NCBI GenBank assembly: GCA_002708825.1
Contig: PAPF01000023.1
Location: forward strand, 124,001 to 188,000
DNA: 64,000 nucleotides
Reading direction: 5' to 3'
Source: Phyllobacteriaceae bacterium
Lineage (GTDB): Bacteria; Pseudomonadota; Alphaproteobacteria; Rhizobiales; Rhizobiaceae
The notes below the pieces were generated by a model. That model did no database searches. It saw only the letters and a list, made by a program, of their open reading frames with translations, and was not told the origin of the DNA. The translations under genes were made by a program, and so were the position numbers. This document shows, in pieces, positions 16,419 to 25,002 of the stretch. Position 1 is the stretch's first letter, and every line of letters begins with the position of its first letter.

Positions 16419-16859
16419 TCAGGCGCGCCGTTTGCCGCGCCCGATCTTGCGCCCGTAGATTTCCAGCCGGTGATCGACGATCTCGTAGCCGAGCCGCCGC
16501 GCCACCTCCTCCTGCAGCGCTTCGATGCGCTCGGAGATGAACTCCACCACCTCGCCCGTATCGACATCGATCAGGTGATCGTGATGGGCCTGCGGCGCGT
16601 TTTCATAGCGCGACGGGCCGCCCTGGAAGGTGTGGCGCTGGATCGCACCATGATCCTCCAGCAGCTTCATCGTCCGGTAGACGGTGGACAGCGAGATCGA
16701 GGCATCCTTGCGCACCGCGCGGCGGAAGATCGCCTGCGCGTCCGGATGATCGTCATGGTCCGCCAGGATCGCAAGGATGATCCTGCGCGGCCGCGTGATC
16801 CGCACGCCCGCCCGCCGCAAGGCCGTCTCCATGTCATGTGCCGTCATAGGTTCATTCAT
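16419..16859 (-). CDS. mur: Fur family regulator, Mur type (manganese uptake regulator)
   Basis: 146 aa from the ATG at 16859, the normal Fur length. The DNA-binding domain ([23 protein letters not shown]...[10 protein letters not shown]) is followed by the metal/dimer domain starting HHDHLI. The CxxC pair of zinc-structured Fur proteins is absent ([13 protein letters not shown]), as in alphaproteobacterial Mur. It is divergent from sitABCD and flanked by Mur-type palindromes. It is expected to repress sitABCD when Mn(II) is plentiful. Confidence 0.85.
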   Translation of the reverse strand: MNEPMTAHDMETALRRAGVRITRPRRIILAILADHDDHPDAQAIFRRAVRKDASISLSTVYRTMKLLEDHGAIQRHTFQGGPSRYENAPQAHHDHLIDVDTGEVVEFISERIEALQEEVARRLGYEIVDHRLEIYGRKIGRGKRRA

Positions 16860-16910
16860 GCGCCGGACCATAGCCAGATGCGACCCAGTTGCAAATATGG
16901 AAGCACCAGT

Positions 16911-16925
16911 TGCGAATCGTTTGCA
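16911..16925. promoter_or_regulatory. Mur-responsive-type palindrome, distal copy
   Basis: TGCGAATCGTTTGCA, an imperfect 6-3-6 palindrome differing at one half-site base from the perfect copy at 16964-16978. It lies nearer the mur start, so it may serve autoregulation or cooperative binding. A further half-site, TTGCAAA, is at 16890-16896. Confidence 0.6.
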
Positions 16926-16963
16926 GGTGCCTTGACGCGCTGCCAGTTCGCCTCTAGCTTTAA

Positions 16964-16978
16964 TGCAAACAATTTGCA
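16964..16978. promoter_or_regulatory. Mur-responsive-type palindrome in front of sitA
   Basis: TGCAAACAATTTGCA, a perfect 6-3-6 palindrome matching rhizobial Mur-responsive sequences (TGCAA...TTGCA). It ends nine bases before the sitA ATG and abuts the ribosome site AGGTAGGAAA, so bound Mur would cover the transcript start region. Confidence 0.78.
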
Positions 16979-16987
16979 GGTAGGAAA

Positions 16988-17890
16988 ATGAAGCGGTTTC
17001 TTCGCCAGTCCCTCGCCCTCGCGGGCATGGCAGCCGCCCTTGTGCTTGGCTCCCCCGCACAGGCGGCCGAAAAGCTGAAGATCGTCACCACCTTCACCGT
17101 CATTGCCGACATGGCGGCCAATGTCGCCGGCGACCACGCCGAGGTGGTGTCGATCACCCGTCCCGGCGCGGAGGTGCACAACTACCAGCCCACCCCGCGC
17201 GACCTGGTCAAGGCCCAGGACGCGGACCTGATCCTGTGGAACGGTCTCAATCTGGAGCGCTGGTTCGAACGGTTCTTCAACAACCTTCATGGCGTGCCGG
17301 AAGTGACCGTTTCCGAAGGCGTCGACCAGATCATGATCGATGGCGACGCCTATGACGGCAAGCCCAACCCGCACGCCTGGATGTCGATCACGGCGGCGCA
17401 GGTCTATGTCGACAACATCCGCGACGCCCTGATGCAGCGCGATCCGGCCAATGCCGGCGCCTATGCGCAGAACGCCGAAATCTACAAGGCGAAGATCGCC
17501 GGCCTTGCAATCCCGTTGCACGAGGCACTGGACGCCATTCCGGAAAACCGCCGCTGGCTGGCGACATCGGAAGGCGCGTTCTCCTACCTCGCCCGCGACT
17601 TCGGGCTCAAGGAACTCTATCTCTGGCCGATCAATGCCGACGGCCAGGGTACGCCGCAGCAGGTGCGCGCCGTCATCGACGCCATGCGCGAATATTCCGT
17701 TCCCGTCATCTTCTCCGAGAGCACGGTCTCGCCCAAGCCGGCCCAACAGGTCGCGCGCGAAACCGGCGCGGCCTATGGTGGCGTGCTCTATGTCGACAGC
17801 CTGTCGGAGCCCGACGGCCCCGTTCCCACCTATCTCGACATGATGCGTGTCACCATCGGTACCATTGCCGAGGGCCTGAGGAATGGCTGA
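16988..17890 (+). CDS. sitA: Mn/Fe ABC transporter substrate-binding protein SitA
   Basis: 300 aa with a signal peptide (cleavage near AQA-AEKLK, residue 27). Cluster A-I metal ligands are H64 (EVHNYQPTP), H129 (NPHAWMS), E195 ([11 protein letters not shown]) and D270 (YVDSLS). The H-H-E-D set marks Mn/Fe-binding SitA/PsaA-type proteins, while zinc-specific ZnuA has three histidines and a His-rich loop, absent here. First gene of sitABCD, overlapping sitB by 8 bp. Confidence 0.92.
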   Translation: MKRFLRQSLALAGMAAALVLGSPAQAAEKLKIVTTFTVIADMAANVAGDHAEVVSITRPGAEVHNYQPTPRDLVKAQDADLILWNGLNLERWFERFFNNLHGVPEVTVSEGVDQIMIDGDAYDGKPNPHAWMSITAAQVYVDNIRDALMQRDPANAGAYAQNAEIYKAKIAGLAIPLHEALDAIPENRRWLATSEGAFSYLARDFGLKELYLWPINADGQGTPQQVRAVIDAMREYSVPVIFSESTVSPKPAQQVARETGAAYGGVLYVDSLSEPDGPVPTYLDMMRVTIGTIAEGLRNG

Positions 17891-18776
17891 GCCCGGCCTT
17901 GCCGTCGAACACGCCACGGTAACCTACCGCAACGGCGTGACGGCCCTGAAGGACGCCTCCTTCTCCGTGCCCGCCGGCACGATCACCGCGCTCGTCGGCG
18001 GCAATGGCGCGGGCAAGTCCACGCTCTTCAAGGCGATCATGGGTTTCGTTCCGCTGGCCCGCGGCAGCGTCACCATTCTCGGCCAGCCGGCCGCCCGCGC
18101 CCTGCGCGACAACCGCGTCGCCTACGTGCCCCAGTCCGAACAGGTCGACTGGAACTTTCCCGTCCTCGTCGAGGATGTCGTGATGATGGGCCGCTACGGC
18201 CACATGGGCTGGCTGCGCCGCGCTTCCGCGGCCGACCGTGCCGCCGTCGACGCCGCGCTGGAGCGCGTGGCGCTCACCCAGCACCGCAAGCGCCAGATCG
18301 GCGAACTTTCCGGCGGCCAGAAAAAACGCGTCTTCCTCGCCCGCGCGCTGGCCCAGGACGGAAGGGTGATCCTGCTCGACGAGCCTTTCACCGGCGTCGA
18401 CGTGCGCACCGAGCAACAGATCATCGCCCTGCTGCGCGACCTGCGCGACGAGGGCCGCGTCATTCTCGTCTCGACCCACGATCTCGGCTCCGTCCCCGAG
18501 TTCTGCGACCGTGCGGTTCTCGTGCGCGGCACGGTGCTGGCGGCGGGGCCGACAGAAAAGGTGTTCACCGCGCGCAACCTGCAGGAAACCTTTGGCGGCG
18601 TGCTGCGCCATTTCACCCTGGCAGGCTCCGACCTGCACGACGACGACGATGCCCGCGGCATCACCGTCCTGACGGACGACGAGCGGCCCTTCGTGCTCTA
18701 TGACGGCAAGGGACGCACCGGCGCGGAACCGGGACCGGACGCCAGTCCGGAAAAGCGGCAGGACACGAGACGATGA
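17883..18776 (+). CDS. sitB: Mn/Fe ABC transporter ATP-binding protein SitB
   Basis: 297 aa. Walker A GGNGAGKST, signature LSGGQKKRV, Walker B ILLDEP and the H-loop STHD are all present. The C-terminal tail (about 255-297) is charged and longer than in many ATPases. It powers metal import through SitC and SitD. The start overlaps the sitA end, and the stop overlaps sitC by four bases. Confidence 0.92.
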   Translation: MAEPGLAVEHATVTYRNGVTALKDASFSVPAGTITALVGGNGAGKSTLFKAIMGFVPLARGSVTILGQPAARALRDNRVAYVPQSEQVDWNFPVLVEDVVMMGRYGHMGWLRRASAADRAAVDAALERVALTQHRKRQIGELSGGQKKRVFLARALAQDGRVILLDEPFTGVDVRTEQQIIALLRDLRDEGRVILVSTHDLGSVPEFCDRAVLVRGTVLAAGPTEKVFTARNLQETFGGVLRHFTLAGSDLHDDDDARGITVLTDDERPFVLYDGKGRTGAEPGPDASPEKRQDTRR

Positions 18777-19630
18777 ACGCCCTGCTCGAACCCTTCGGCT
18801 ATGGCTACATGGTCAATGCCATGTGGGTTTCCGCGCTCACCGGCGGCGTCTGCGCCTTTCTCTCTGCCTATCTGATGCTGAAAGGCTGGTCGCTGATCGG
18901 CGATGCGCTCTCCCATTCCATCGTACCCGGCGTCGCCGGGGCCTACATGCTGGGCCTGCCCTTCTCGCTGGGCGCGTTCATCGCCGGCGCGCTGGCCGCT
19001 GTCGCGATGCTGTTTCTCAACCGGCGCACCCGGCTGAAGGAAGACGCCATCATCGGCCTGATCTTCACGTCCTTCTTCGGCCTCGGCCTCTTCATGGTCT
19101 CGCTCTCGCCCACTTCCGTCGACGTGCAGACCATCGTCATGGGCAATATCCTGGCCATCACGCCGGCCGACACGCTGCAACTGGCGATCATCGGCGGCGT
19201 CACGCTGGCGGTCCTTCTGGCCAAATGGAAGGACCTCATGGCCGTCTTCTTCGACGAGGAACACGCCCGCTCCGCCGGGCTGAACCCGGACCGGCTGAAG
19301 ATCCTCTTCTTCGCGCTGCTGGCCGCTTCCACCGTGGCGGCCTTGCAGACCGTCGGCGCCTTTCTCGTCATCGCCATGGTGGTGACGCCGGGCGCCACCG
19401 CCTATCTCCTGACCGACCGCTTTCCGCGCCTGATCGTCATCGCGGTCACCATCGGCGCCGGTTCGTCCTTTTTCGGCGCCTATGCCAGCTATTTCCTGAA
19501 CGGCGCCACCGGCGGCATCATCGTCGTCCTCCAGACGCTGATTTTCCTTGCTGCCTTCGTGTTCGCGCCGAAACATGGCCTGCTGGCCGCGCGGGCAAGG
19601 GCGCGTGCCGCCCTGGAGGAGCGTCCGTGA
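18773..19630 (+). CDS. sitC: Mn/Fe ABC transporter permease SitC
   Basis: 285 aa, ABC-3 family permease with about eight membrane helices (FLSAYLMLKGWSLIGDALSHSIVPGVAGAYMLG is the conserved coupling region). It is one half of a heterodimeric channel with SitD. It starts in a four-base ATGA overlap with sitB and ends in a GTGA overlap with sitD. Confidence 0.92.
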   Translation: MNALLEPFGYGYMVNAMWVSALTGGVCAFLSAYLMLKGWSLIGDALSHSIVPGVAGAYMLGLPFSLGAFIAGALAAVAMLFLNRRTRLKEDAIIGLIFTSFFGLGLFMVSLSPTSVDVQTIVMGNILAITPADTLQLAIIGGVTLAVLLAKWKDLMAVFFDEEHARSAGLNPDRLKILFFALLAASTVAALQTVGAFLVIAMVVTPGATAYLLTDRFPRLIVIAVTIGAGSSFFGAYASYFLNGATGGIIVVLQTLIFLAAFVFAPKHGLLAARARARAALEERP

Positions 19631-20472
19631 ACGAGCTTCTGTCCGATCCGCTGCTGCCCTTTGCCTTCCCCTTCATGCAGCAGGCCTTTCTCATCACGCT
19701 CGCCGTGGCCGTGCCGATGGGCCTGATCTCCGCGCTGCTCGTGCTCAAGGGCTGGTCGCTGATGGGCGACGCCATTTCCCACGCCGTCCTGCCGGGCGTC
19801 GTGATCGCCTATGTGATCGGCCTGCCGCTTGGCGCGGGCGCATTCGTCGCTGGCATGGGCTGCGCGCTCGCCACCGGCTACCTGAAGGAAAACAGCCGCA
19901 TCAAGGAAGACACGGTCATGGGCGTCGTCTTTTCCGGCATGTTCGGGCTGGGCATCGTGCTCTACCTGTCGGTGACGACAGACGTTCACCTCGACCACAT
20001 CCTGTTTGGCGACATGCTCGGCGTGACCTGGGCCGACCTGGCCGAAAGTGCGGCGATCAGCGCCATCGCCACCGCCTTCATGCTGGTTTTCCGCAAGGAT
20101 CTGGCGATGGCGGCCTTCGACGAGCAGCACGCCCGCGCCATCGGCCTGCCGGTGCGATTCCTGCATTACGGGCTTCTGGCGGTGGTCTCGCTGGCCGTCG
20201 TCGCGGCGCTCAAGGCGGTGGGCATCATCCTCGCCGTCGCCTTTCTCGTCGCACCCGGCGCCATCGCCTTCCTGCTCACACGCACTTTTGCAGCCATGAT
20301 GGCCAGCGCCGCGGCCATTGCCGCCGGCGCCTCCGTGCTCGGCATATGGGCGAGCTTCTTCATCGACAGTGCGCCGGCACCCACCATCGTCCTCATCATG
20401 ACGGCGGCCTTCATTGCCGCCTTCATCCGCGAACAGCTGCGTTACGCGCGCATCCAGTCCAGCGACGCCTGA
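19627..20472 (+). CDS. sitD: Mn/Fe ABC transporter permease SitD
   Basis: 281 aa, a second ABC-3 permease paralogous to SitC (GWSLMGDAISHAVLPGVVIAYVIG). The GTG start at 19627 is fixed by the GTGA overlap with sitC. The longer open frames around it are shadows. Last gene of the operon; it converges on ribB with 22 bp between stops. Confidence 0.92.
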   Translation: MNELLSDPLLPFAFPFMQQAFLITLAVAVPMGLISALLVLKGWSLMGDAISHAVLPGVVIAYVIGLPLGAGAFVAGMGCALATGYLKENSRIKEDTVMGVVFSGMFGLGIVLYLSVTTDVHLDHILFGDMLGVTWADLAESAAISAIATAFMLVFRKDLAMAAFDEQHARAIGLPVRFLHYGLLAVVSLAVVAALKAVGIILAVAFLVAPGAIAFLLTRTFAAMMASAAAIAAGASVLGIWASFFIDSAPAPTIVLIMTAAFIAAFIREQLRYARIQSSDA

Positions 20473-20494
20473 AGACGGCAGGCCGGGTTGCCGG

Positions 20495-21610
20495 TCAGAT
20501 GCGGATGGTGCGGGTGATCTCGATGCCGAAGCCGCCCAGTCCGACATATTGCCGGTCGGAGGTGGTGATGAGCGCGATGGAGCGGATGCCCAGGTCGCGC
20601 AGGATCTGTGCGCCGACGCCCACCTCGCGCCAGCGCTGCTGTCGCGCCAGCGCACTGCCGTGCTGCTCGCCGTCCTTGCCGTCGCCGTCGGTGCCGTGCT
20701 CGTCCACCGACGCGTCATGGCCCATCGGATTGCGCAGGATCATGATGACGCCGCGCCCGCCATTCGCGTCGATGGCCTTGACCGCCGCATCCATCCACAC
20801 CTTGTCGCCGTTGAGCCGCGCGACCATGTCGTCCATCGGCTGTTCGCGGTAGATGCGGCACGGAATGTCCTCTCCGGACCGCACGTCGCCAAAGGTCAGG
20901 ATGACGTGCTGCAGCGGATCGAAATCGGAGGAATAGGCGTAGATGCGCGCCGGTCCGCCATGGACCGTGACATCCTTCTCCTCCACCCGCTGGACGAAGC
21001 GCTCGGTGCGGATGCGGTAGGCGATCAGGTCCTCGATGGAGATGATGCGCAGGTCGTGCTCGCGGGCGAACTCGATGAGTTCGGGCAGGCGCTTGACCGT
21101 GCCGTCGTCATTGACCACTTCGGCCAGTACGCCTGCCGGCTCAAGCCCTGCCAGCGAGGCGAGATCGACGCCCGCTTCCGTGTGGCCGGAGCGGGTCAGC
21201 ACGCCGCCGGACCGCGCGATCAGCGGGAAGATGTGGCCCGGCCGGATGAAATCGGACGGAGCGACATTGCCATTGGCCAGCGCCGTGATCGTGGCGGTGC
21301 GCTCGGTCGCCGAAATGCCCGTCGTCATGCCGATCTTGTAATCCACCGACACGGTGAAGGCCGTGCGCAGCGGATCGATATTGTTGGCCACCATTGGGTT
21401 GAGGTGCAGCGCGTCGGCGCGCGCCGCCGTCATCGGCACGCACAAAATGCCCGAGGTATGGCGGATCATGAAGGCGATCTTTTCCGGCGACGCCTTGGAG
21501 GCAGCCATGATCAGGTCGCCCTCGTTCTCGCGGTCGGTGTCATCCACCACCACGACGAGTTCACCATTGGCTATGGCCATGATGGCCGATTCGATCGTGT
21601 CCAGTTGCAT
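20495..21610 (-). CDS. ribB: 3,4-dihydroxy-2-butanone 4-phosphate synthase RibB with degenerate GTP cyclohydrolase II-like domain
   Basis: 371 aa. Residues 1-205 carry the DHBP synthase domain, with the acidic loop DDTDRENEGDLI and the HTEAGVDL stretch; it forms dihydroxybutanone phosphate from ribulose 5-phosphate for riboflavin. Residues 210-371 follow the GTP cyclohydrolase II fold but lack the Cys-rich zinc loop needed for that reaction, as in many alphaproteobacterial RibBA-type proteins, so only the first activity is expected. I saw no FMN riboswitch in the 105-bp leader region upstream. Confidence 0.9.
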   Translation of the reverse strand: MQLDTIESAIMAIANGELVVVVDDTDRENEGDLIMAASKASPEKIAFMIRHTSGILCVPMTAARADALHLNPMVANNIDPLRTAFTVSVDYKIGMTTGISATERTATITALANGNVAPSDFIRPGHIFPLIARSGGVLTRSGHTEAGVDLASLAGLEPAGVLAEVVNDDGTVKRLPELIEFAREHDLRIISIEDLIAYRIRTERFVQRVEEKDVTVHGGPARIYAYSSDFDPLQHVILTFGDVRSGEDIPCRIYREQPMDDMVARLNGDKVWMDAAVKAIDANGGRGVIMILRNPMGHDASVDEHGTDGDGKDGEQHGSALARQQRWREVGVGAQILRDLGIRSIALITTSDRQYVGLGGFGIEITRTIRI

Positions 21611-21715
21611 CGTGTCCGGTCCTGTCCCGCGGCTGGCCGCCGCCCTGTCTGCTGACGCCTCGCTTAAAGAGCGGTGCCTGGCCGGTCAAGGACATGCGCG
21701 TCGCGACGGTCCGTT

Positions 21716-22999
21716 TCACATGGCTGATCCGTGCCGACGGCGGACAGTCGCCGGCCGGCCCGGAAGCGCGAGCGCGGTGTCATGCCGGCCCCGGCGCGCC
21801 ACGATCCGCCCGCCGGCCATCACCATGAGCCGGCTTGCCCTCAGCCGGATCGCCTCCACCGGCGAGGATGCATCGAGGACGACGAGGCTCGCCTTGCAGC
21901 CCGGCGCAATGCCGTAACCATGGAGTCCCATCACCTTCGCGCTGTTCACTGTCACCATGTCATAGCAGGCGCGCATCTGCGCAGGGCTGGTCATCTGCGC
22001 GACGTGCAGCCCCATGAAGGCGACGTCCAGCATGTCCGCGGTACCCAGCGAATACCAAGGGTCGAGCACGCAATCCTGGCCGAAGGCCACGGTGATGCCG
22101 TGCGCCAGCATTTCCGGCACCCGCGTCATGCCGCGCCGCTTGGGATAGGTGTCGTGCCGGCCCTGCAGGGTGATGTTGATGAGCGGGTTCGGAATGGCCG
22201 CCACGCCCGCCTCCGCCATCAGCGGCAGCAGTTTGGAGACGTAGTAATTGTCCATGGAATGCATGGACGTCAGGTGCGAACCGGCCACCCGGCCCTGAAG
22301 CCCAAGCCGCTGCGTCTCATAGGCAAGCTGTTCGATGTGGCGCGACAGCGGATCGTCGGTCTCGTCGCAATGCATGTCCACCATGAGGCCGCGATCCGCC
22401 GCGATCTCGCATAGTTCGGTCACCGAGCGCCGCCCGTCCGCCATGGTGCGCTCGAAGTGGGGAATGCCGCCGACGATCTCCACGCCCATGTCCAGCGCCC
22501 GGATCGTGCAGTCGCGCGCAGCGGGCGAGCGGTAGAACCCGTCCTGCGGGAAGGCGACCAGTTGCAGGTCGATGTAATCCTTGACCTGCTCGCGCACCGC
22601 CAGCAGCGCGCGCACGCCTTTCAGCCCGTCTTCGTCGGAGGTGTCGACATGGCTGCGGATGGCCAGCAGGCCCATGGAAACCGCCCAGTCGCAATAGGCA
22701 AGCGCGCGTTCGGCGATCTCCTCCTCCGTCTGCAGCGGCTTCAACTCGCCCCACAGCCCGATCCCCTCCAGCAGGGTGCCCGACGCGTTGATGCGCGGCC
22801 GGCCGTAGGAAAGCGTGGCGTCCATGTGGAAATGCGGATCGACGAAGGGCGGCGACACGAGATCGCCCGACACGTCGATCACCTCGCCGGCGGCGGCTTC
22901 GATCGCCGGTTCCACCGCCGCGATCAGCCCGTCCCTGACGCCGATGTCGGCCGTCCGGCCGTCCGGCAGCACGCCGCCCTTGAGGAGAATGTCGAACAT
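21716..22999 (-). CDS. codA: cytosine deaminase-type amidohydrolase (CodA-like)
   Basis: 427 aa, the same length as E. coli CodA, with strong motif correspondence. Metal ligands are H56/H58 (PHFHMD), H210 and D309. The catalytic Glu is E213 (HCDET), and the substrate Gln is Q152 (FPQDG). The signature QGRHDTYPKRRGMTRV is shared. One change stands out: the residue after the metal Asp, D314 in E. coli CodA, is Cys here (C310). It probably deaminates cytosine or a related base for nitrogen and pyrimidine salvage. Last gene of the BMP-importer operon, four bases after the permease. Confidence 0.82.
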   Translation of the reverse strand: MFDILLKGGVLPDGRTADIGVRDGLIAAVEPAIEAAAGEVIDVSGDLVSPPFVDPHFHMDATLSYGRPRINASGTLLEGIGLWGELKPLQTEEEIAERALAYCDWAVSMGLLAIRSHVDTSDEDGLKGVRALLAVREQVKDYIDLQLVAFPQDGFYRSPAARDCTIRALDMGVEIVGGIPHFERTMADGRRSVTELCEIAADRGLMVDMHCDETDDPLSRHIEQLAYETQRLGLQGRVAGSHLTSMHSMDNYYVSKLLPLMAEAGVAAIPNPLINITLQGRHDTYPKRRGMTRVPEMLAHGITVAFGQDCVLDPWYSLGTADMLDVAFMGLHVAQMTSPAQMRACYDMVTVNSAKVMGLHGYGIAPGCKASLVVLDASSPVEAIRLRASRLMVMAGGRIVARRGRHDTALALPGRPATVRRRHGSAM

Positions 23000-23003
23000 G
23001 GAA

Positions 23004-23948
23004 TTATCGCTCGCCTTTCTGGTAGGGGATCATCAGCGCCTTCGGATATGTGGCGCGCCGCGCCACGAGGATCAGCGCGAGGATGGACAGCACGTAAGGC
23101 ATCATCAGGAACACCTGGTAGGGCACCAGGCCGCCGGCCACCTGCTGAAGCCGCAACTGGTAGGCATCGAAGGCGGCGAACAGGATGGCGCCGATGAGCG
23201 CCTTGCCCGGCCGCCAGGACCCGAAGACCACCAGCGCGATGGCGATCCATCCACGCCCGTTGACCATTTCGAAGAAGAAGGAGTTGAAGGCGCTCATGGT
23301 CAGGAAGGCCCCGCCAATGGCCATCAGTGCCGACCCCGCCATCACCGCGCCCATGCGCACCGCCGTCACCGAAATGCCCTGCGCCTCCACCGCCGCCGGG
23401 TTCTCGCCCACCGCGCGCAGCGCCAGGCCGGCCGGCGTGCGGTAGAGCAGCCAGCCGACAAGGCCTGCCATGATGAAGGCCAGATAGGTCAGCGGCGTCT
23501 GGTTGAACAGCGCCGGCCCGAGCACAGGAATGTCCGACAGCAGCGGCACCGGCCAGGCCTGGAACGCCTCGATCTTGGGCGGCGAGGTCACCTTGGGCAG
23601 CGCCACGCGATAGGTGAAATAGGTCAGGCTGGAAGCCAGCAGCGTGATGCCGATGCCGGTGACATGCTGTGAAAGTCCGAGCGGCACCGTGAGAAAGCCG
23701 TGCACGAGGCCGAAGGCCGCGCCGGTCAGCGCCGCCACGAGGACGCCGGTCCACAGGTCCGCCCCGTTCCACACCGCGAACCACCCGGCGAACGCGCCCG
23801 CCGTCATGATGCCCTCGATGCCAAGATTGAGAACGCCGGCCCGTTCGCAGATCAGTTCGCCCAGCGTGGCGAAGATCAGCGGCGAGGCGATCCGGATGGC
23901 CGCGGCCCAGAACGTGGCGGTGAAAAGGATGTCCAGCGCGTCGCCCAT
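23004..23948 (-). CDS. ABC transporter permease, BMP/nucleoside type (second permease)
   Basis: 314 aa, hydrophobic, with about nine helices, in the BPD_transp_2 family used by nucleoside and simple-sugar importers (LGELICERAGVLNLGIEGIMTAGAFAG is the hallmark opening). It pairs with the permease encoded just upstream (four-base gap). With the ATPase and BMP lipoprotein-like receptor it forms a nucleoside/nucleobase importer. Confidence 0.9.
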   Translation of the reverse strand: MGDALDILFTATFWAAAIRIASPLIFATLGELICERAGVLNLGIEGIMTAGAFAGWFAVWNGADLWTGVLVAALTGAAFGLVHGFLTVPLGLSQHVTGIGITLLASSLTYFTYRVALPKVTSPPKIEAFQAWPVPLLSDIPVLGPALFNQTPLTYLAFIMAGLVGWLLYRTPAGLALRAVGENPAAVEAQGISVTAVRMGAVMAGSALMAIGGAFLTMSAFNSFFFEMVNGRGWIAIALVVFGSWRPGKALIGAILFAAFDAYQLRLQQVAGGLVPYQVFLMMPYVLSILALILVARRATYPKALMIPYQKGER

Positions 23949-23952
23949 GGCC

Positions 23953-25002
23953 TCACCTCCACCGGATGCGGTAGCGCGACAGCATGATCGCCGCCACCAT
24001 GGTCAGGAGCGCGGCGGCCACCATCACCTGCGCGATGTAGGAGGGCACGCCTGCCGACCGGCTCATGGCATCCGCGCCCACGAAGATGCCAGCCACGAAA
24101 ATGGCCGACAGCACCACGCCGAGCGGATTGAGCATGGCCAGCATGGCCACGACAATGCCGGTGTAGCCAAAGCCTGGCGACAGGTCGAGCGTCAGGTTGC
24201 CCTTCAGCCCGGCCACTTCGGAAAAACCGGCCAGCGCCGCAAGGCCGCCCGAAAGCAGCGCGGTCTTCATCAGCACGCGATTGACCGGAATTCCGGCAAA
24301 GCGGGACGCGTCCGCATTGTGGCCGACCGCGCGCATCTCGTAGCCGAGCGCCGTCTTCTTCATGATCACCCAGATGACCACTGCACTCGCCAGCGCCAGG
24401 ACGAACCCCCAGTGAAGCCGCCGTCCCTTGACGAGGCGAGGCAGTTCCGCCGCGTCGACAACCTTTTTCGACTGCGGCCAGCCAAGACCCATCGGGTCCT
24501 TCAGCACACCTTCGAGCAGCATGGAAACGAACAGCAGCACGATGAAATTCAACAGCAGCGTCGTGACAACCTCGTCCACGCCGAAGCGGATCTTGAGCAC
24601 GGCCGGTCCCAGCAACAGCAGCGCGCCCGCCAGCATGGCCGCCACCATGATGAGCGGGATCAGCGCGAGCGAGGGCAGCGCCACCGCTCCTGTCCCCAGC
24701 ACCACGGTCATCACCCCGCCGATATAGAGTTGCGCCTCCGCGCCGATGTTCCACAAACGCGCTCGGAAGGCCACCGCCACGGCCAGACCGGTGAAGATCA
24801 GCGGCGTTGCCCGCGTCAGCGTTTCCATGAAGGCGAATTGCGAGCCCGCCGCACCCTTGATGACGAGCCAGAAGACGTTGAAGGGATTGGCCCCTGCGAC
24901 CAGCACCAGGAGCGATGCGAAGACCACGGTGGCCGCGATGGCCCCGGCCGGATAGCCCAGCGTGTGCAGCATGGTTGGCCGCGGCCTCGGTTCAAGCCGC
25001 AT
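23953..25002 (-). CDS. ABC transporter permease, BMP/nucleoside type (first permease)
   Basis: 349 aa, about ten helices, BPD_transp_2 family (WNIGAEAQLYIGGVMT... and MRAVGHNADASRFAGI). Its start overlaps the ATPase stop by 11 bp. It is the larger of the two permeases, as is usual in YufP/YufQ- or NupB/NupC-type systems. Confidence 0.9.
   Translation of the reverse strand: MRLEPRPRPTMLHTLGYPAGAIAATVVFASLLVLVAGANPFNVFWLVIKGAAGSQFAFMETLTRATPLIFTGLAVAVAFRARLWNIGAEAQLYIGGVMTVVLGTGAVALPSLALIPLIMVAAMLAGALLLLGPAVLKIRFGVDEVVTTLLLNFIVLLFVSMLLEGVLKDPMGLGWPQSKKVVDAAELPRLVKGRRLHWGFVLALASAVVIWVIMKKTALGYEMRAVGHNADASRFAGIPVNRVLMKTALLSGGLAALAGFSEVAGLKGNLTLDLSPGFGYTGIVVAMLAMLNPLGVVLSAIFVAGIFVGADAMSRSAGVPSYIAQVMVAAALLTMVAAIMLSRYRIRWR

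Noticed and set aside
21611-21715. FMN riboswitch upstream of ribB
   Set aside because: The 105-bp gap is too short and shows none of the conserved RFN blocks.
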